Below, piece by piece: positions 24,757 through 34,246 of a stretch of DNA of 64,000 nucleotides (position 1 is the stretch's first letter; each line of letters opens with the position of its first letter). A model generated the notes under the pieces. That model made no database searches, was not told where the DNA came from, and saw only the letters and a program-made list of their open reading frames with translations. Where the stretch lies: positions 3,286,001 to 3,350,000 of the forward strand of contig OY759785.1 in assembly GCA_963662605.1 (NCBI GenBank), read 5' to 3'. Made by a program: the position numbers and the translations under genes. The DNA is from G963662605 sp963662605 (GTDB lineage Bacteria > Bacteroidota > Ignavibacteria > Ignavibacteriales > Ignavibacteriaceae).

Positions 24757-26307
24757 TCATACGAACCTCACTACACATTTAAACGTATCTTCGAAGAGTT
24801 TTTTCTTTCGTTCTGCACCCCAGATTGCCATTTCGATATGTTCGTTTGATTTTGGCCTGAGGGATATTTGCACGTTTTTACCACGGATGTTCACTTTGAC
24901 TTTTTGCACAAACGAGGCATGTGAGCGGTCGAAGCCATCAGCTATTCTTAGTATGGCAGCAAGTCTGGTCACAACGCGTTTATCATCCACGGAAAGAAGG
25001 CTGTAGGTTTCGTGTTTTATCTTCGGGTGACTTTTCCGATGATACCGGGCAACGTTGGCGATGATCTCTTTTTCATTTTCCGTGAATCCCATCATATCGG
25101 CATTGCGTATAAGATAGTATGAATGCCGGTGATGAAGCGAATGGGAAACATAACTGCCGATTTCATGAAGCAGTGCGGCGGCCTGAAGATACTCCCGTTC
25201 TTTCTCACCCAGTCCATGAAGTTTTTTCGTCTGATCGAACAACAATAGTGACAGCATCGCTACATGGTGCGCGTGTGTTTTTTCGTACCGGTACATTTCA
25301 CCCAGATGGACGACGCTATTATAGCGGATATTGACCAAGTGCGTCGCTTTGTGTTTCAGATGAAGTTTCTCGATACTGTCTAAAATGATTCCCTCGCGCA
25401 AAGCATATCCGGAAAACGTCAGATCGGTTAATTTCAATTCTTTAAATATCTGTTCCAGAATAATAGCTCCTGCCGTGATAATATCCACCCTATCCTGATC
25501 CATGCCCGGAATACTTCTCCTCTTCCGGATGTTTTTCGCTTTTAATATCTGACCTACGGTTTTATAGAACTCCGCCTTTGTGAACGAGTAGCTATTATTA
25601 TCAACGAACTCAGGAAGTCCGCCTTTTTTCGAGGCACGTATCAGGGTTGTAATAGTATCAATGGTTCCCGAAGAACCGATGCAGACTTCAAACGGCTTTT
25701 GAGATATTTCGCGGACAAGCGGCACGAGTGAGCCTTTGACATACTTCCGGCATTCATCAATAGATGTTTTAGTAATGTTGTCGTTTTGAAAAAACCTTTC
25801 GGTAAGGCGTACTGCACCTATCTTAAGGCTGTTGCTGAATGCTATTTTTCGTCCCTTTCCAACGAGAAACTCCGTACTGCCACCGCCGATATCAATGAGC
25901 AAAATATTTTTGTGAAAAACAGGCAGCGATTGTAATACGCCGAGATGAATCAACCGTGCTTCTTCGGTACCGGAAGCAATTTCAATTTTTATTGATGTAT
26001 GGGAGCGGGCACGACGCAGGAATTCATCCCTGTTCAATGCTTCACGGACTGCGCTCGTGGCTATCGCGCGGATTTCAGCAGAATAGGAATTGGCTATCAC
26101 ACTGAAACGTTTCAAAGCGGCTATTCCCCTGCTCATGGCGCTTTCCGATATGTATTTCATGTCGGTCGAGCCGGAACCAAGCCGCACAATCTCCTTATCT
26201 TTTTCCAGAATTCTGAATTTCCCGGAAACGAGGTTGACTTCCGCCACCACCAGATGGAATGAGTTAGTGCCAATATCTATTGCCGCGAAATTTTTCTTGT
26301 GTTCCAT
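24757..26307 (-). CDS. ppx: Ppx/GppA family exopolyphosphatase/pppGpp phosphatase
   Basis: The 516-residue cytoplasmic protein has the two ASKHA phosphate-binding motifs (AAIDIGTNSFHLVVAEV at the N-terminus and LLIDIGGGSTEFLVG near residue 137) and ATSAVREALN. An HD-type helical C-terminal domain follows (about 320-460; ALLHEIGSYVSHSLHHRHS). The domain order matches long Ppx/GppA enzymes that hydrolyse inorganic polyphosphate or pppGpp. No polyphosphate kinase is adjacent. It is divergent from the molybdenum hydroxylase operon. Confidence 0.92.
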   Translation of the reverse strand: MEHKKNFAAIDIGTNSFHLVVAEVNLVSGKFRILEKDKEIVRLGSGSTDMKYISESAMSRGIAALKRFSVIANSYSAEIRAIATSAVREALNRDEFLRRARSHTSIKIEIASGTEEARLIHLGVLQSLPVFHKNILLIDIGGGSTEFLVGKGRKIAFSNSLKIGAVRLTERFFQNDNITKTSIDECRKYVKGSLVPLVREISQKPFEVCIGSSGTIDTITTLIRASKKGGLPEFVDNNSYSFTKAEFYKTVGQILKAKNIRKRRSIPGMDQDRVDIITAGAIILEQIFKELKLTDLTFSGYALREGIILDSIEKLHLKHKATHLVNIRYNSVVHLGEMYRYEKTHAHHVAMLSLLLFDQTKKLHGLGEKEREYLQAAALLHEIGSYVSHSLHHRHSYYLIRNADMMGFTENEKEIIANVARYHRKSHPKIKHETYSLLSVDDKRVVTRLAAILRIADGFDRSHASFVQKVKVNIRGKNVQISLRPKSNEHIEMAIWGAERKKKLFEDTFKCVVRFV

Positions 26308-26498
26308 ATGCTCAAAATGGCTAAAATTTCTAAATCTGCAAGCTTAATTGAAGTATTTATTTTACTCAATCTAACAATCCAGAACAATATTACAAACATG
26401 TGCCTCCAATTATCATAAATTCCATCATTTTCTTTATTGAAATTCTCTCAATTCCTCTTATTTTACTTAATTAATTTTTATAGATATAAGACAAAAAC

Positions 26499-27899
26499 AT
26501 GATTCGATTTTATTTAAATGATGAACTTGTCTCCACCGGAAGTCATCCTGCAACCACAGTGTTGGATTTTTTGCGGCTTGAAAAGCATTTGACCGGCACG
26601 AAAGAAGGCTGCCGTGAAGGTGACTGCGGTGCCTGTACCGTACTTGTCGGCACATTAGATGGTAATTCAGTTGTATATAAATCAATGAATTCGTGCCTCC
26701 TGCCTATCGGCGATGTTTACGGCAAACATGTTGTTTCCGTGGAAGGCCTGAATATGAGTGCCGGGTTGAACCTCGTTCAACAAAATATGGCAGAAGAAGG
26801 CGGAACACAATGTGGTTTCTGTACTCCCGGTTTCATTATGTCCATGACCGGCTATTTCCTCAACAACGGTAGTCCCGAAGTCGAGTCAGCCATCGCCGCA
26901 CTTGACGGTAACATATGCCGATGCACCGGGTACACCGGAATCAGACGAAGCATTAATGGTGTGTTGCATGCGTTCAATACATCAGCACAAAATTCAGGAA
27001 TTGAAAAGCTCATAGAATTGAAAATCATTCCTCAATACTTTATGCAAGTTGCACAAAAACTGCAAAGCATTGAACCTCATGAAAAGGTACCGTCCGGCAA
27101 CGTTCGAATTGGAGGCGGAACCGATCTGTTTGTGCAAAGATGGGAAAGCTTGTATGAATCAGAGGTCGCCTTACTCTCAGGCAATACAGCGTTGAAAGGG
27201 ATTTCCAAAACGAATGATACCATTATAATTGGCGGAGGGACAACACATAGCGAAGTTGCCAATTCTGAAATAATCTTTGAAGTATTCCCTCAAATACGCG
27301 AAGGTTTAAAACTTTTCGGCTCGTTGCCAATCAGGAACAGAGGGACGATTGCCGGAAATATCTGTAACGCATCCCCTATCGCAGACATGGTGAATATTTT
27401 ACTGGCATTAGGTGCTTCGGTTACATTGCTCAAAGGCAAAGAGAAACGGGAACTATTGCTCAAAGATTTTTATAAGGGTTATAAGTCGCTTGATAAAGCG
27501 CCGGATGAAATTCTTATAAGTGTTTCCATTCCACTACCAAAGCAGACATTCCTATTTAATTATGAAAAAATCTCGCGCAGAATGCATCTTGACATTGCAA
27601 GCGTGAACAGCACCTGCTATCTGGAAATTAATGATGGTGTTATATCCGGCGCAAGGTTGTCTGCCGGTGGTGTTGCAGCAGTTCCTTTCTTCCTCACAAA
27701 GACCGGGGCTTTCCTTACTGGCAAGTCAATGAGCCCGGCGGTAATGAAAGAAGCTGCAAAAATCGCTATGGAAGAAATCGCCCCTATCAGCGATGCACGA
27801 GGTTCAGCGGAATACAAGACCATACTTCTCGGGCAATTAGTAAAAGCGCATCTTTTTAAACTATTCCCTGAACAAATTCCGGCGGAGGAGGTATTATGA
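26499..27899 (+). CDS. xdhA: Xanthine dehydrogenase-type small subunit (2Fe-2S and FAD)
   Basis: The 466-residue protein fuses two iron-sulphur domains and an FAD domain. The plant-type 2Fe-2S cluster ligands are in CREGDCGACTVLVG (about 40-52). The second cluster is in CGFCTPGF and CRCTGYTGIR (about 110-150). The FAD-binding segment (about 200-350) has RIGGGTDLFVQ and LPIRNRGTIAGNICNASP. A CO-dehydrogenase-flavin C-terminal domain ends it. It passes electrons from the molybdenum subunit to NAD or another acceptor. The next gene overlaps by 4 bp (ATGA). Confidence 0.93.
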   Translation: MIRFYLNDELVSTGSHPATTVLDFLRLEKHLTGTKEGCREGDCGACTVLVGTLDGNSVVYKSMNSCLLPIGDVYGKHVVSVEGLNMSAGLNLVQQNMAEEGGTQCGFCTPGFIMSMTGYFLNNGSPEVESAIAALDGNICRCTGYTGIRRSINGVLHAFNTSAQNSGIEKLIELKIIPQYFMQVAQKLQSIEPHEKVPSGNVRIGGGTDLFVQRWESLYESEVALLSGNTALKGISKTNDTIIIGGGTTHSEVANSEIIFEVFPQIREGLKLFGSLPIRNRGTIAGNICNASPIADMVNILLALGASVTLLKGKEKRELLLKDFYKGYKSLDKAPDEILISVSIPLPKQTFLFNYEKISRRMHLDIASVNSTCYLEINDGVISGARLSAGGVAAVPFFLTKTGAFLTGKSMSPAVMKEAAKIAMEEIAPISDARGSAEYKTILLGQLVKAHLFKLFPEQIPAEEVL

Positions 27900-30148
27900 A
27901 AAATTATGATTCATTCCACCACGTCAAAGGGGAATCGAAATATGTTGATGATTTATTGACGCAACAAGGTACTCTGCACGGATACGTTGTGTACTCACAG
28001 GTAGCACATGGCGTAATTAAATCAATTGATATTTCCAAGGCACTCGCCATACCGGGCGTTCATGCTGTTTTAACAGCCAAGGATATCCCCGGTGTAAATC
28101 AAATCGGTGGTATAGTTAAAGACGAAGAATTGTTCGCCACGCATCATGTTCATTTTGTCGGTAATCCGGTAGGAATGGTTGTAGCAGAATCAAAATTTAT
28201 CGCACATAAAGCAGCAAAAGAAGTCATCTTAGAGATTGAGCCGCTCCCCGCGGTATTCGATCCAAGAGAAGCATTCAAAAAAGGCGACTTAATCATTCCG
28301 CCAAAAGTATTTACACTTGGCGATACGTCGAAAGCTTTTGCCGAATGTGATATTATCATTGAAGGTAAGGCAGAGTCCGGAGGACAAGAGCATCTCTACC
28401 TTGAGACCCAAGGCGCATACGCTTTTCCGGTTGAAGGCGGAGGAGTTAAAGTTTTTTCTTCAACGCAAAGTCCAACCGCGGTACAAAGAACCGTAGCGCA
28501 AGTTCTCGCTCTCCCGATGAACCGGGTAGAAGTTGATGTTGCGCGTCTTGGCGGTGGATTCGGCGGCAAGGAAGATCAGGCGTCCGCGTGGGCTGTTATG
28601 GCAGCACTCGGTGCAAAGGTTTTAAAGAAGCCGGTAAAATTGATTCTACCCCGGCAGGAAGATATGCGCATGACAGGAAAGAGACATCCGTATTCATCTG
28701 ATTACAAAATCGGTTTGAAGAAAGACGGCACTATCCTTGCTTATGAGGCAACATTCTATCAGAATTCAGGTGCAACTGCCGATCTCTCCCCTGCTATTCT
28801 TGAGCGTACATTGTTCCATTGCACGAACAGTTATTACGTTCCGAATGTAAAAGCCGTTGCATATAGCTGCAAAACAAATCTCCCTCCTAACACGGCATTC
28901 AGAGGATTCGGTGGACCGCAGGGTATGTTCGCTTTTGAAGCCGCATTGTATAAGGCAGCCGAGATGATGAAGGTTGATCCAACATACCTGCAAAAGAAGA
29001 ATCTGATTAAAGAAGGTGATGAGTTTTCGTACGGGCAGCGTGCAAGGTTCATGTATCTCGACCGTTGTTATGCCGAAGCCGAGGAACGATACAACTTAGC
29101 CGCAATCAGATCCGGTGTGGAGGAATTTAACAAGACAAGCAAACTCGTAAAAAAGGGCATCTATGTAATGCCGGTTTGTTTCGGTATTTCATTTACGACC
29201 ACGTTCTTGAATCAGGCAAGCGCCCTTGTCCACATATATACAGACGGAAGCATCAATATTAGCACCGCTGCAGTTGAAATGGGTCAGGGTGTTAATGCGA
29301 AAATGATACGCATTGCGTCAACTATTTTTTCTGTCAATCCGGAACGAATCAGGATTGATACAACCAATACTTCCCGTGTGGCTAATACATCAGCCACGGC
29401 AGCCAGTAAGGGTGCCGACTTGAACGGATTTGCGACACAGGCGGCTTGCGAAATAATTTTCAAGAGGCTCCAATCTGCTGCAGCCGATATGCTCGGGAAA
29501 AACGAACCCGAAAAAGTATCTTTCGTTAATGAAGTTGTTTATTACGACAACGTTCAAACGGCAATCGGTTGGGAACAACTTATCTGGGCGACCTATGTAA
29601 AAAGAATCAGCTTATCCGCACAAGCACATCACGCCACACCGGATATTTTCTTTGATAAAGAAAAATCAAAGGGACAGGCATTTGCATATCACGCAACAGG
29701 AGTTGCGATTGTTGAAGCAACAGTTGACTGCGTACGTGGCATCTATGATATTGATTCCGTTAAAATCGTTCATGACATCGGCAAGAGCCTGCACCCAATG
29801 GTTGACTTAGGTCAGGTTGAAGGTGCGGCCGCACAGGGAATCGGTTGGATGACCATGGAAGAAGTGATTTATAACGACAAAGGTAAGCTCATAACCGATG
29901 CTTTGTCTACATATAAAATACCTGACATTTATTCAGCACCCAAAGATATTCAGGTGCATTTTCTTGATAATGCAGACAATCCCTTTGGTCCGTTCAAATC
30001 GAAGGCTGTTGGTGAACCACCGTTGATGTACGGCATCGGCGCGTACTTCGCGATTTTAAACGCAATCAAAGAAGTAAAAAAAGATGTATCATTCGATATT
30101 ATCGCTCCGATGACTCCGGAACGGGTTATGATGTATTTGCACAAATAA
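27896..30148 (+). CDS. xdhB: Xanthine dehydrogenase-type molybdenum subunit
   Basis: The 750-residue protein is a molybdopterin-binding hydroxylase subunit. It has the GGFGGKED motif, the AFRGFGGPQGMFAFE segment whose Arg contacts purine in xanthine dehydrogenases, GQGVNAKM, and the catalytic Glu in AVGEPPLMYG near the C-terminus. It oxidises an aromatic heterocycle such as hypoxanthine or xanthine. The purine-type residues favour xanthine, but other substrates are possible. No XdhC maturation gene is in the neighbourhood. Confidence 0.92.
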   Translation: MKNYDSFHHVKGESKYVDDLLTQQGTLHGYVVYSQVAHGVIKSIDISKALAIPGVHAVLTAKDIPGVNQIGGIVKDEELFATHHVHFVGNPVGMVVAESKFIAHKAAKEVILEIEPLPAVFDPREAFKKGDLIIPPKVFTLGDTSKAFAECDIIIEGKAESGGQEHLYLETQGAYAFPVEGGGVKVFSSTQSPTAVQRTVAQVLALPMNRVEVDVARLGGGFGGKEDQASAWAVMAALGAKVLKKPVKLILPRQEDMRMTGKRHPYSSDYKIGLKKDGTILAYEATFYQNSGATADLSPAILERTLFHCTNSYYVPNVKAVAYSCKTNLPPNTAFRGFGGPQGMFAFEAALYKAAEMMKVDPTYLQKKNLIKEGDEFSYGQRARFMYLDRCYAEAEERYNLAAIRSGVEEFNKTSKLVKKGIYVMPVCFGISFTTTFLNQASALVHIYTDGSINISTAAVEMGQGVNAKMIRIASTIFSVNPERIRIDTTNTSRVANTSATAASKGADLNGFATQAACEIIFKRLQSAAADMLGKNEPEKVSFVNEVVYYDNVQTAIGWEQLIWATYVKRISLSAQAHHATPDIFFDKEKSKGQAFAYHATGVAIVEATVDCVRGIYDIDSVKIVHDIGKSLHPMVDLGQVEGAAAQGIGWMTMEEVIYNDKGKLITDALSTYKIPDIYSAPKDIQVHFLDNADNPFGPFKSKAVGEPPLMYGIGAYFAILNAIKEVKKDVSFDIIAPMTPERVMMYLHK

Positions 30149-30217
30149 TTCATTCATACGCGACTGATGTATAAGTAAAAAGCGTATGTGGTTGAATTAA
30201 CAAACCAGCTCATTCAA

Positions 30218-30354
30218 TCATTAGCGCGGCGGTTTACCTCCGGGGATAGTACACCCATTAGATATGGACTTTAGTCCCAAATTCGATTTTTTTGGACTAA
30301 AGTCCATTGTGTTTTTGGGGGCAGCTTTCACGGCGGTAAACCACCGTGTTAATG
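30218..30354. repeat. Nested-palindrome repeat element
   Basis: Outer arms of about 23 nt (from 30218, CATTAGCGCGGCGGTTTACC, and its near complement ending at 30354) enclose an inner perfect 14-bp inverted repeat (30264-30277 with 30294-30307). The inner arm itself reads as a palindrome (GGACTTTAGTCC). Mismatches in the outer arms are mostly of the kind that keep G-U pairing. It would fold into a long cruciform or RNA hairpin. Confidence 0.75.
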
Positions 30355-30381
30355 ACTTATGGATGGCGTATTTAAAGTAAA

Positions 30382-30514
30382 AGAAGCTGTCCCATAAGTC
30401 AGTTTTATTAAAAACAATCCGCGAAAATCTGCGTTACCCGCCCGCAGTACTGCGTCAGCAGTCGGGCAGGTCAGCGTCACCTGCTGGCTATTTTTGACTT
30501 TTGAGACAGCCTCT
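30382..30514. mobile_element. MITE-like element with about 20-bp terminal inverted repeats
   Basis: Left end AGAAGCTGTCCCATAAGTC (from 30382) and right end GACTTTTGAGACAGCCTCT (to 30514) are imperfect inverted repeats with three mismatches. They resemble the GAGGCTGTCTCA termini of some insertion sequences. The 133-bp interior has a GC-rich hairpin around 30438-30470 and no coding frame. No transposase is in the window, and a flanking target duplication is not evident. Confidence 0.55.
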
Positions 30515-30544
30515 ACTACTAGAAAAAAAAGTTGTAGTAAGCGG

Positions 30545-31717
30545 TTAGTTCTTCTTATCTATCCTGTAGAACAGTAGCAGTGGATTTGCTATACGGTTTG
30601 CCCAGGCTCTTTCACTGTGTTCAGCTTTGTCGTCTTTCACCCAGAAAAGGTTTTTATTCATCACGAAACCCTTTTTCTGTAATACTTTGAGCATGTCATC
30701 AATACCGGGTTGCAATTGTGCATCAAGACCGACACCACCGTTATCAACATAAATCAGGCAATCCTGCTTAGGCGCATCCAAATCTTCAACAACCTCAGCA
30801 TAATCGAGATTTCCGATTTTAAACGCCGGTGAAAAACATCCCGCCTTTGAGAATACTTCCGGGTGCGACCAGATCGCCACTAAAGAAATCAGGCCTCCCA
30901 TTGATGAACCGGCAACGGCGGTATTCATTCTATCCGGCTTTGTCCGGTATTTTGCATCAATCATCGGTTTAACGACATTGATAATAAAATTCAAATACGC
31001 TTTCGCTTCTTTTCCATAACTGTATTCAGGTCCGCGATTATTGGTGCAATACATTCCAACAATGATGACCGGCTCAATTACTCCTGCCCGGATAAGGCTG
31101 TCGGCACGTTCATCCGCTTCCCAATCATATCCAAATGAAGCGGTTGCAGGATCAAAAACATTTTGTCCGTCGTGCATATAGAGCACCGGATACCGGCGCG
31201 TTGTATCAGTCTCGTAACCCGGCGGAGTCCAAACCACGACATCCCGCGGTAAAATGTCCGCACCTTTCATTGCAGGGAAATAATCAAGTTTGCCGGTTAT
31301 CTGACCATGTGAAGCGCGCTTCTGTCCGTTATTCCACATTTTAATTGAGTGCTTCAAAACGGTGTCGGACACAATATCCGCGACACAGTTTTCAGGGATT
31401 ACTCCCGGTTCAAACATTGCCTCGGATTCCCATGAGCCTTTTGTAAATTTATATTCTAAGCGTGTTCCGTCAGAAACCTGAAGTGTTTTTGTGAACTTTG
31501 TGCCACTCACATTCTGCATCGGTGCAGCAAGCGGATTCCATCCGCCCAACTCTTCGTGATTGCCGGTGATATAAACATTTTCCCCGGTCAATACATTTTC
31601 AGCCGTTACTTCAATAACAACGGTACGTAATGTTTGTGCATTAGTCTTAACTATTACGGCACTTGAAATTAAAAATATGATTACAATATAGGAGAGAGAT
31701 AAACGAGGTAATTTCAT
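30545..31717 (-). CDS. Secreted CBM20-type domain-esterase fusion
   Basis: The 390-residue exported protein (signal ending TNAQ) has a starch-binding-like CBM20 beta-sandwich (about 30-125; VYITGNHEELGGWNP, LEYKFTKGSWE). An alpha/beta-hydrolase of the enterochelin-esterase/Fes family follows (about 155-385). The nucleophile elbow is AGSSMGG (Ser near 272). The motif YPVLYMHDGQNVFDP is typical of carbohydrate esterase-like members, and the C-terminal His lies in DKAEHSERAW. It probably removes acyl groups from a glycan in the periplasm or outside. The substrate is unknown. Confidence 0.85.
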   Translation of the reverse strand: MKLPRLSLSYIVIIFLISSAVIVKTNAQTLRTVVIEVTAENVLTGENVYITGNHEELGGWNPLAAPMQNVSGTKFTKTLQVSDGTRLEYKFTKGSWESEAMFEPGVIPENCVADIVSDTVLKHSIKMWNNGQKRASHGQITGKLDYFPAMKGADILPRDVVVWTPPGYETDTTRRYPVLYMHDGQNVFDPATASFGYDWEADERADSLIRAGVIEPVIIVGMYCTNNRGPEYSYGKEAKAYLNFIINVVKPMIDAKYRTKPDRMNTAVAGSSMGGLISLVAIWSHPEVFSKAGCFSPAFKIGNLDYAEVVEDLDAPKQDCLIYVDNGGVGLDAQLQPGIDDMLKVLQKKGFVMNKNLFWVKDDKAEHSERAWANRIANPLLLFYRIDKKN

Positions 31718-31742
31718 AGAAATACTCTAAAAAATTAAAGAA

Positions 31743-31780
31743 AAGTAGTGAGCAGTTCCTTCACAATGAAAGAACTGCTC
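31743..31780 (-). terminator. Hairpin downstream of the SLBB export gene
   Basis: A 9-bp perfect stem (31750-31758 with 31772-31780), extendable with one mismatch, lies 9 bp past the stop and is followed on the minus strand by a short U-rich stretch. Confidence 0.6.
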
Positions 31781-31788
31781 TATAAAAA

Positions 31789-33192
31789 TTATTTTGTCAC
31801 CTGAACGATCAGCAAGGCGGTTGTGGCAATACCACCGATAATGGCGGCGTACTTGGCTGTAACATCAAGATAATGATTAAAACTATAGACCGGAGTCTTG
31901 GGAACGAATACGAAATCACCCGGCTCGATGTGGAATGACTTACGTCCATCGGAGGCAGATATCCATTCTTTTGTCTCACCTTTAATAACCATGATCTCTT
32001 CTTTTGCTAATTCTGTCGCTCCGCCTGCTTTCTCAACATAGTAGCTATAATCCTTATCCGGGCTGAAAAGTATTTTGCCCGGGCGGGTTACCTGACCAAA
32101 AACATTCACATAAATTTCCTGTTGGGGAACGTATACAAAATCGCCTTCACGGAGAATGTATTTTGCAGCATCGGATGTGCTGTCTTCGTAATTAGCAAGA
32201 CTTACACGGTCATTATTCAACAAACTACGTAATCTTGTTTCAATGGCAAAATATGTTGTATCTTCTTCAGTAAGATTGGCGGTACGGAGGAACATACTGT
32301 TTTCTATGGCATTCATTTTATCAAGAAGTCCGGACTGAAGTTTGTCAACCTGATTTTTATCTTCGTAACTCCATCCGAATTCTTTTTGCAAATAGATCGG
32401 TGAAAGGTCGTTGTAATTAAAAACAATCGCTTTACCTTTAGAAGCAAACTTAGTCAATCCTCCGGCTTTTCTAATTACATCCGCCAAAGTATTATGCCCT
32501 TTGTTCGCGGGAATATAACCGGGCATAGCGACCTCTCCGGACACATAGACGGCATAATCACGGCGAAGATTCTCATCAGCAACGATGCGAATCCGGTCGC
32601 CCCGCTCCAAAAGTATATTATCAGAAATATTAGCATGAACCACGGTCTCTTTTGTTCCATCATATGACAGCCGGGAAATCTCAATCCCTCGAATATTTTC
32701 GTATGCTTTATTAATTCCACCACACAAAAGAAGGGCATCCGTAAGTTTATCTCCTTCAACAAATTGTATACGCTGCGGATTTGTTATTGCACCCATCACG
32801 TATATAAATCCCCGGGTATCATCGTAATAAGAAAAAATCAATACGTCTTCATTTTTGAGATACGGATTATCTTTAAAATCACCGGTAATACGGAATTTCT
32901 GAAGGTCTATTTTTTCGCTTGCTCCGCTAAGGTGTTTTACCGTTATATCCCGCAATGGAAATCCACCAAACTTTTCCGATAACCGGGTAATGAGTTGATC
33001 AACCCGCTCATATGCTGATGCAGCGAACGTTCCTTTTATCGGAGATCCACCGGCAATGCTCACCGATATTTGTGGGCCGCTGAGTTCAATACTCTGGTTT
33101 TGTTTTTGTCCGGTTTGTCCATTCAACGTCACCATGCACACAATAATCAATAATATTAGGAAAGCGAGGTTTGTCTTTCGAAGTAATGCCAT
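31789..33192 (-). CDS. Polysaccharide biosynthesis/export protein with SLBB domains (Wza-like)
   Basis: The 467-residue protein has a signal segment (about 8-25) and a sequence of SLBB (soluble ligand-binding beta-grasp) domains. These are seen at about 140-190 (GFIYVMGAITNPQRI), 210-270 (YAVYVSGEVAMPGYIPAN) and 365-430 (IYVNVFGQVTRPGKI), each followed by a low-turn LxxAGG motif. A hydrophobic C-terminal segment is present (YAAIIGGIATTALLIV). It probably forms part of the periplasmic/outer-membrane channel for exopolysaccharide. The neighbouring rfbB and KdsC-like genes support a surface glycan role. Confidence 0.88.
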   Translation of the reverse strand: MALLRKTNLAFLILLIIVCMVTLNGQTGQKQNQSIELSGPQISVSIAGGSPIKGTFAASAYERVDQLITRLSEKFGGFPLRDITVKHLSGASEKIDLQKFRITGDFKDNPYLKNEDVLIFSYYDDTRGFIYVMGAITNPQRIQFVEGDKLTDALLLCGGINKAYENIRGIEISRLSYDGTKETVVHANISDNILLERGDRIRIVADENLRRDYAVYVSGEVAMPGYIPANKGHNTLADVIRKAGGLTKFASKGKAIVFNYNDLSPIYLQKEFGWSYEDKNQVDKLQSGLLDKMNAIENSMFLRTANLTEEDTTYFAIETRLRSLLNNDRVSLANYEDSTSDAAKYILREGDFVYVPQQEIYVNVFGQVTRPGKILFSPDKDYSYYVEKAGGATELAKEEIMVIKGETKEWISASDGRKSFHIEPGDFVFVPKTPVYSFNHYLDVTAKYAAIIGGIATTALLIVQVTK

Positions 33193-33223
33193 TCGGGTAT
33201 TAACCTTTCAAATCTATAAGATG

Positions 33224-34237
33224 TTATCTATTGCTATACTGTTTTTCATAATAGGACGTATACTCACCCGAAATAATGGACTTCCACCATTGTTCGTTTT
33301 TAAGATACCAGTGGATCGTGTGCTCTATTGCCTCAGCAAATTGAAATTTCGGTTTCCATCCCAATTCATTCTGAATCTTTGAAGAATCTATCGCATACCT
33401 GCGGTCGTGTCCCGGACGGTCTTTCACGTATTCAATGAGAGACTCAGGTTTGTTTAAATTTTTCAAGATTAATTTAATAATCTCGATGTTGGGCATTTCG
33501 TTACTTGCGCCGACATTATAAACCTCGCCAATACGTCCGTCATTGAACACCATGTCAATCGCGCGGTTATGGTCTATAACATATATCCAATCGCGGACGT
33601 ACATACCATCGCCATAGACGGGGAGTTTCTTGTCATGTAACGCATTCATGATAATCAGCGGGATAAGTTTTTCCGGGAATTGCAACGGCCCATAATTATT
33701 AGAGCATCTTGTAATGACAATCGGCATACCGTATGTATGATAGAACGCCATAGCCATCATGTCTGATGCGGCCTTAGAAGATGAATACGGACTGTTTGGT
33801 GAGAGCGGAGTTGATTCGGTAAACAATCCTGTTTTACCGAGACTGCCATAAACTTCATCCGTGGATATCTGCAAAAACTTTTCGACCTCAAATTTACGGG
33901 CGGTTTCCAACAAGACGTTTGTTCCCATAACATTGGTTTGATAAAAAACCGACGACCCTAAAATGCTTCTGTCAACATGCGATTCGGCTGCAAAATTGAT
34001 AACGTGTTTGATTTTATACTTTTCAAACAAGTAGGAAACTAATTCAGCATTCCCGATATCTCCTTTGACAAACCGATACCGTGGGTTTTTTTCACTTTCC
34101 TGAAGATTCGCTAAATTGCCTGCATACGTTAGTTTATCAAGATTGATGATAAAATAATCGTCGCGTTCCTTAAGTATGTGATTTACATAATTGCTGCCGA
34201 TAAAACCGGCACCGCCTGTTACCAAAATTGTCTTCAT
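33224..34237 (-). CDS. rfbB: dTDP-glucose 4,6-dehydratase
   Basis: The 337-residue extended SDR enzyme has the NAD-binding GGAGFIGSNYV at the N-terminus, the FAAESHVDRSI motif, STDEVYGSLG and the catalytic YSSSK. The C-terminal FEAL-type residues and DRPGHDRRYAID are diagnostic for RmlB. It converts dTDP-glucose to dTDP-4-keto-6-deoxyglucose for rhamnose and other deoxysugars of surface polysaccharides. RmlA, C and D are not adjacent. Confidence 0.95.
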   Translation of the reverse strand: MKTILVTGGAGFIGSNYVNHILKERDDYFIINLDKLTYAGNLANLQESEKNPRYRFVKGDIGNAELVSYLFEKYKIKHVINFAAESHVDRSILGSSVFYQTNVMGTNVLLETARKFEVEKFLQISTDEVYGSLGKTGLFTESTPLSPNSPYSSSKAASDMMAMAFYHTYGMPIVITRCSNNYGPLQFPEKLIPLIIMNALHDKKLPVYGDGMYVRDWIYVIDHNRAIDMVFNDGRIGEVYNVGASNEMPNIEIIKLILKNLNKPESLIEYVKDRPGHDRRYAIDSSKIQNELGWKPKFQFAEAIEHTIHWYLKNEQWWKSIISGEYTSYYEKQYSNR

Positions 34238-34246
34238 GTTTGCTTC

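Larger units (their letters stand above)
30149..30544. other. 396-bp convergent gap made almost entirely of repeats
   Basis: Between xdhB (plus) and the esterase gene (minus), no coding capacity is seen. It contains a nested-palindrome element (30218-30354) followed by a MITE-like element (30382-30514). Confidence 0.7.

Noticed and set aside
30382..30514. CRISPR array in the repeat-rich gap
   Set aside because: The repeats are inverted and not regularly spaced, and no cas gene is present.
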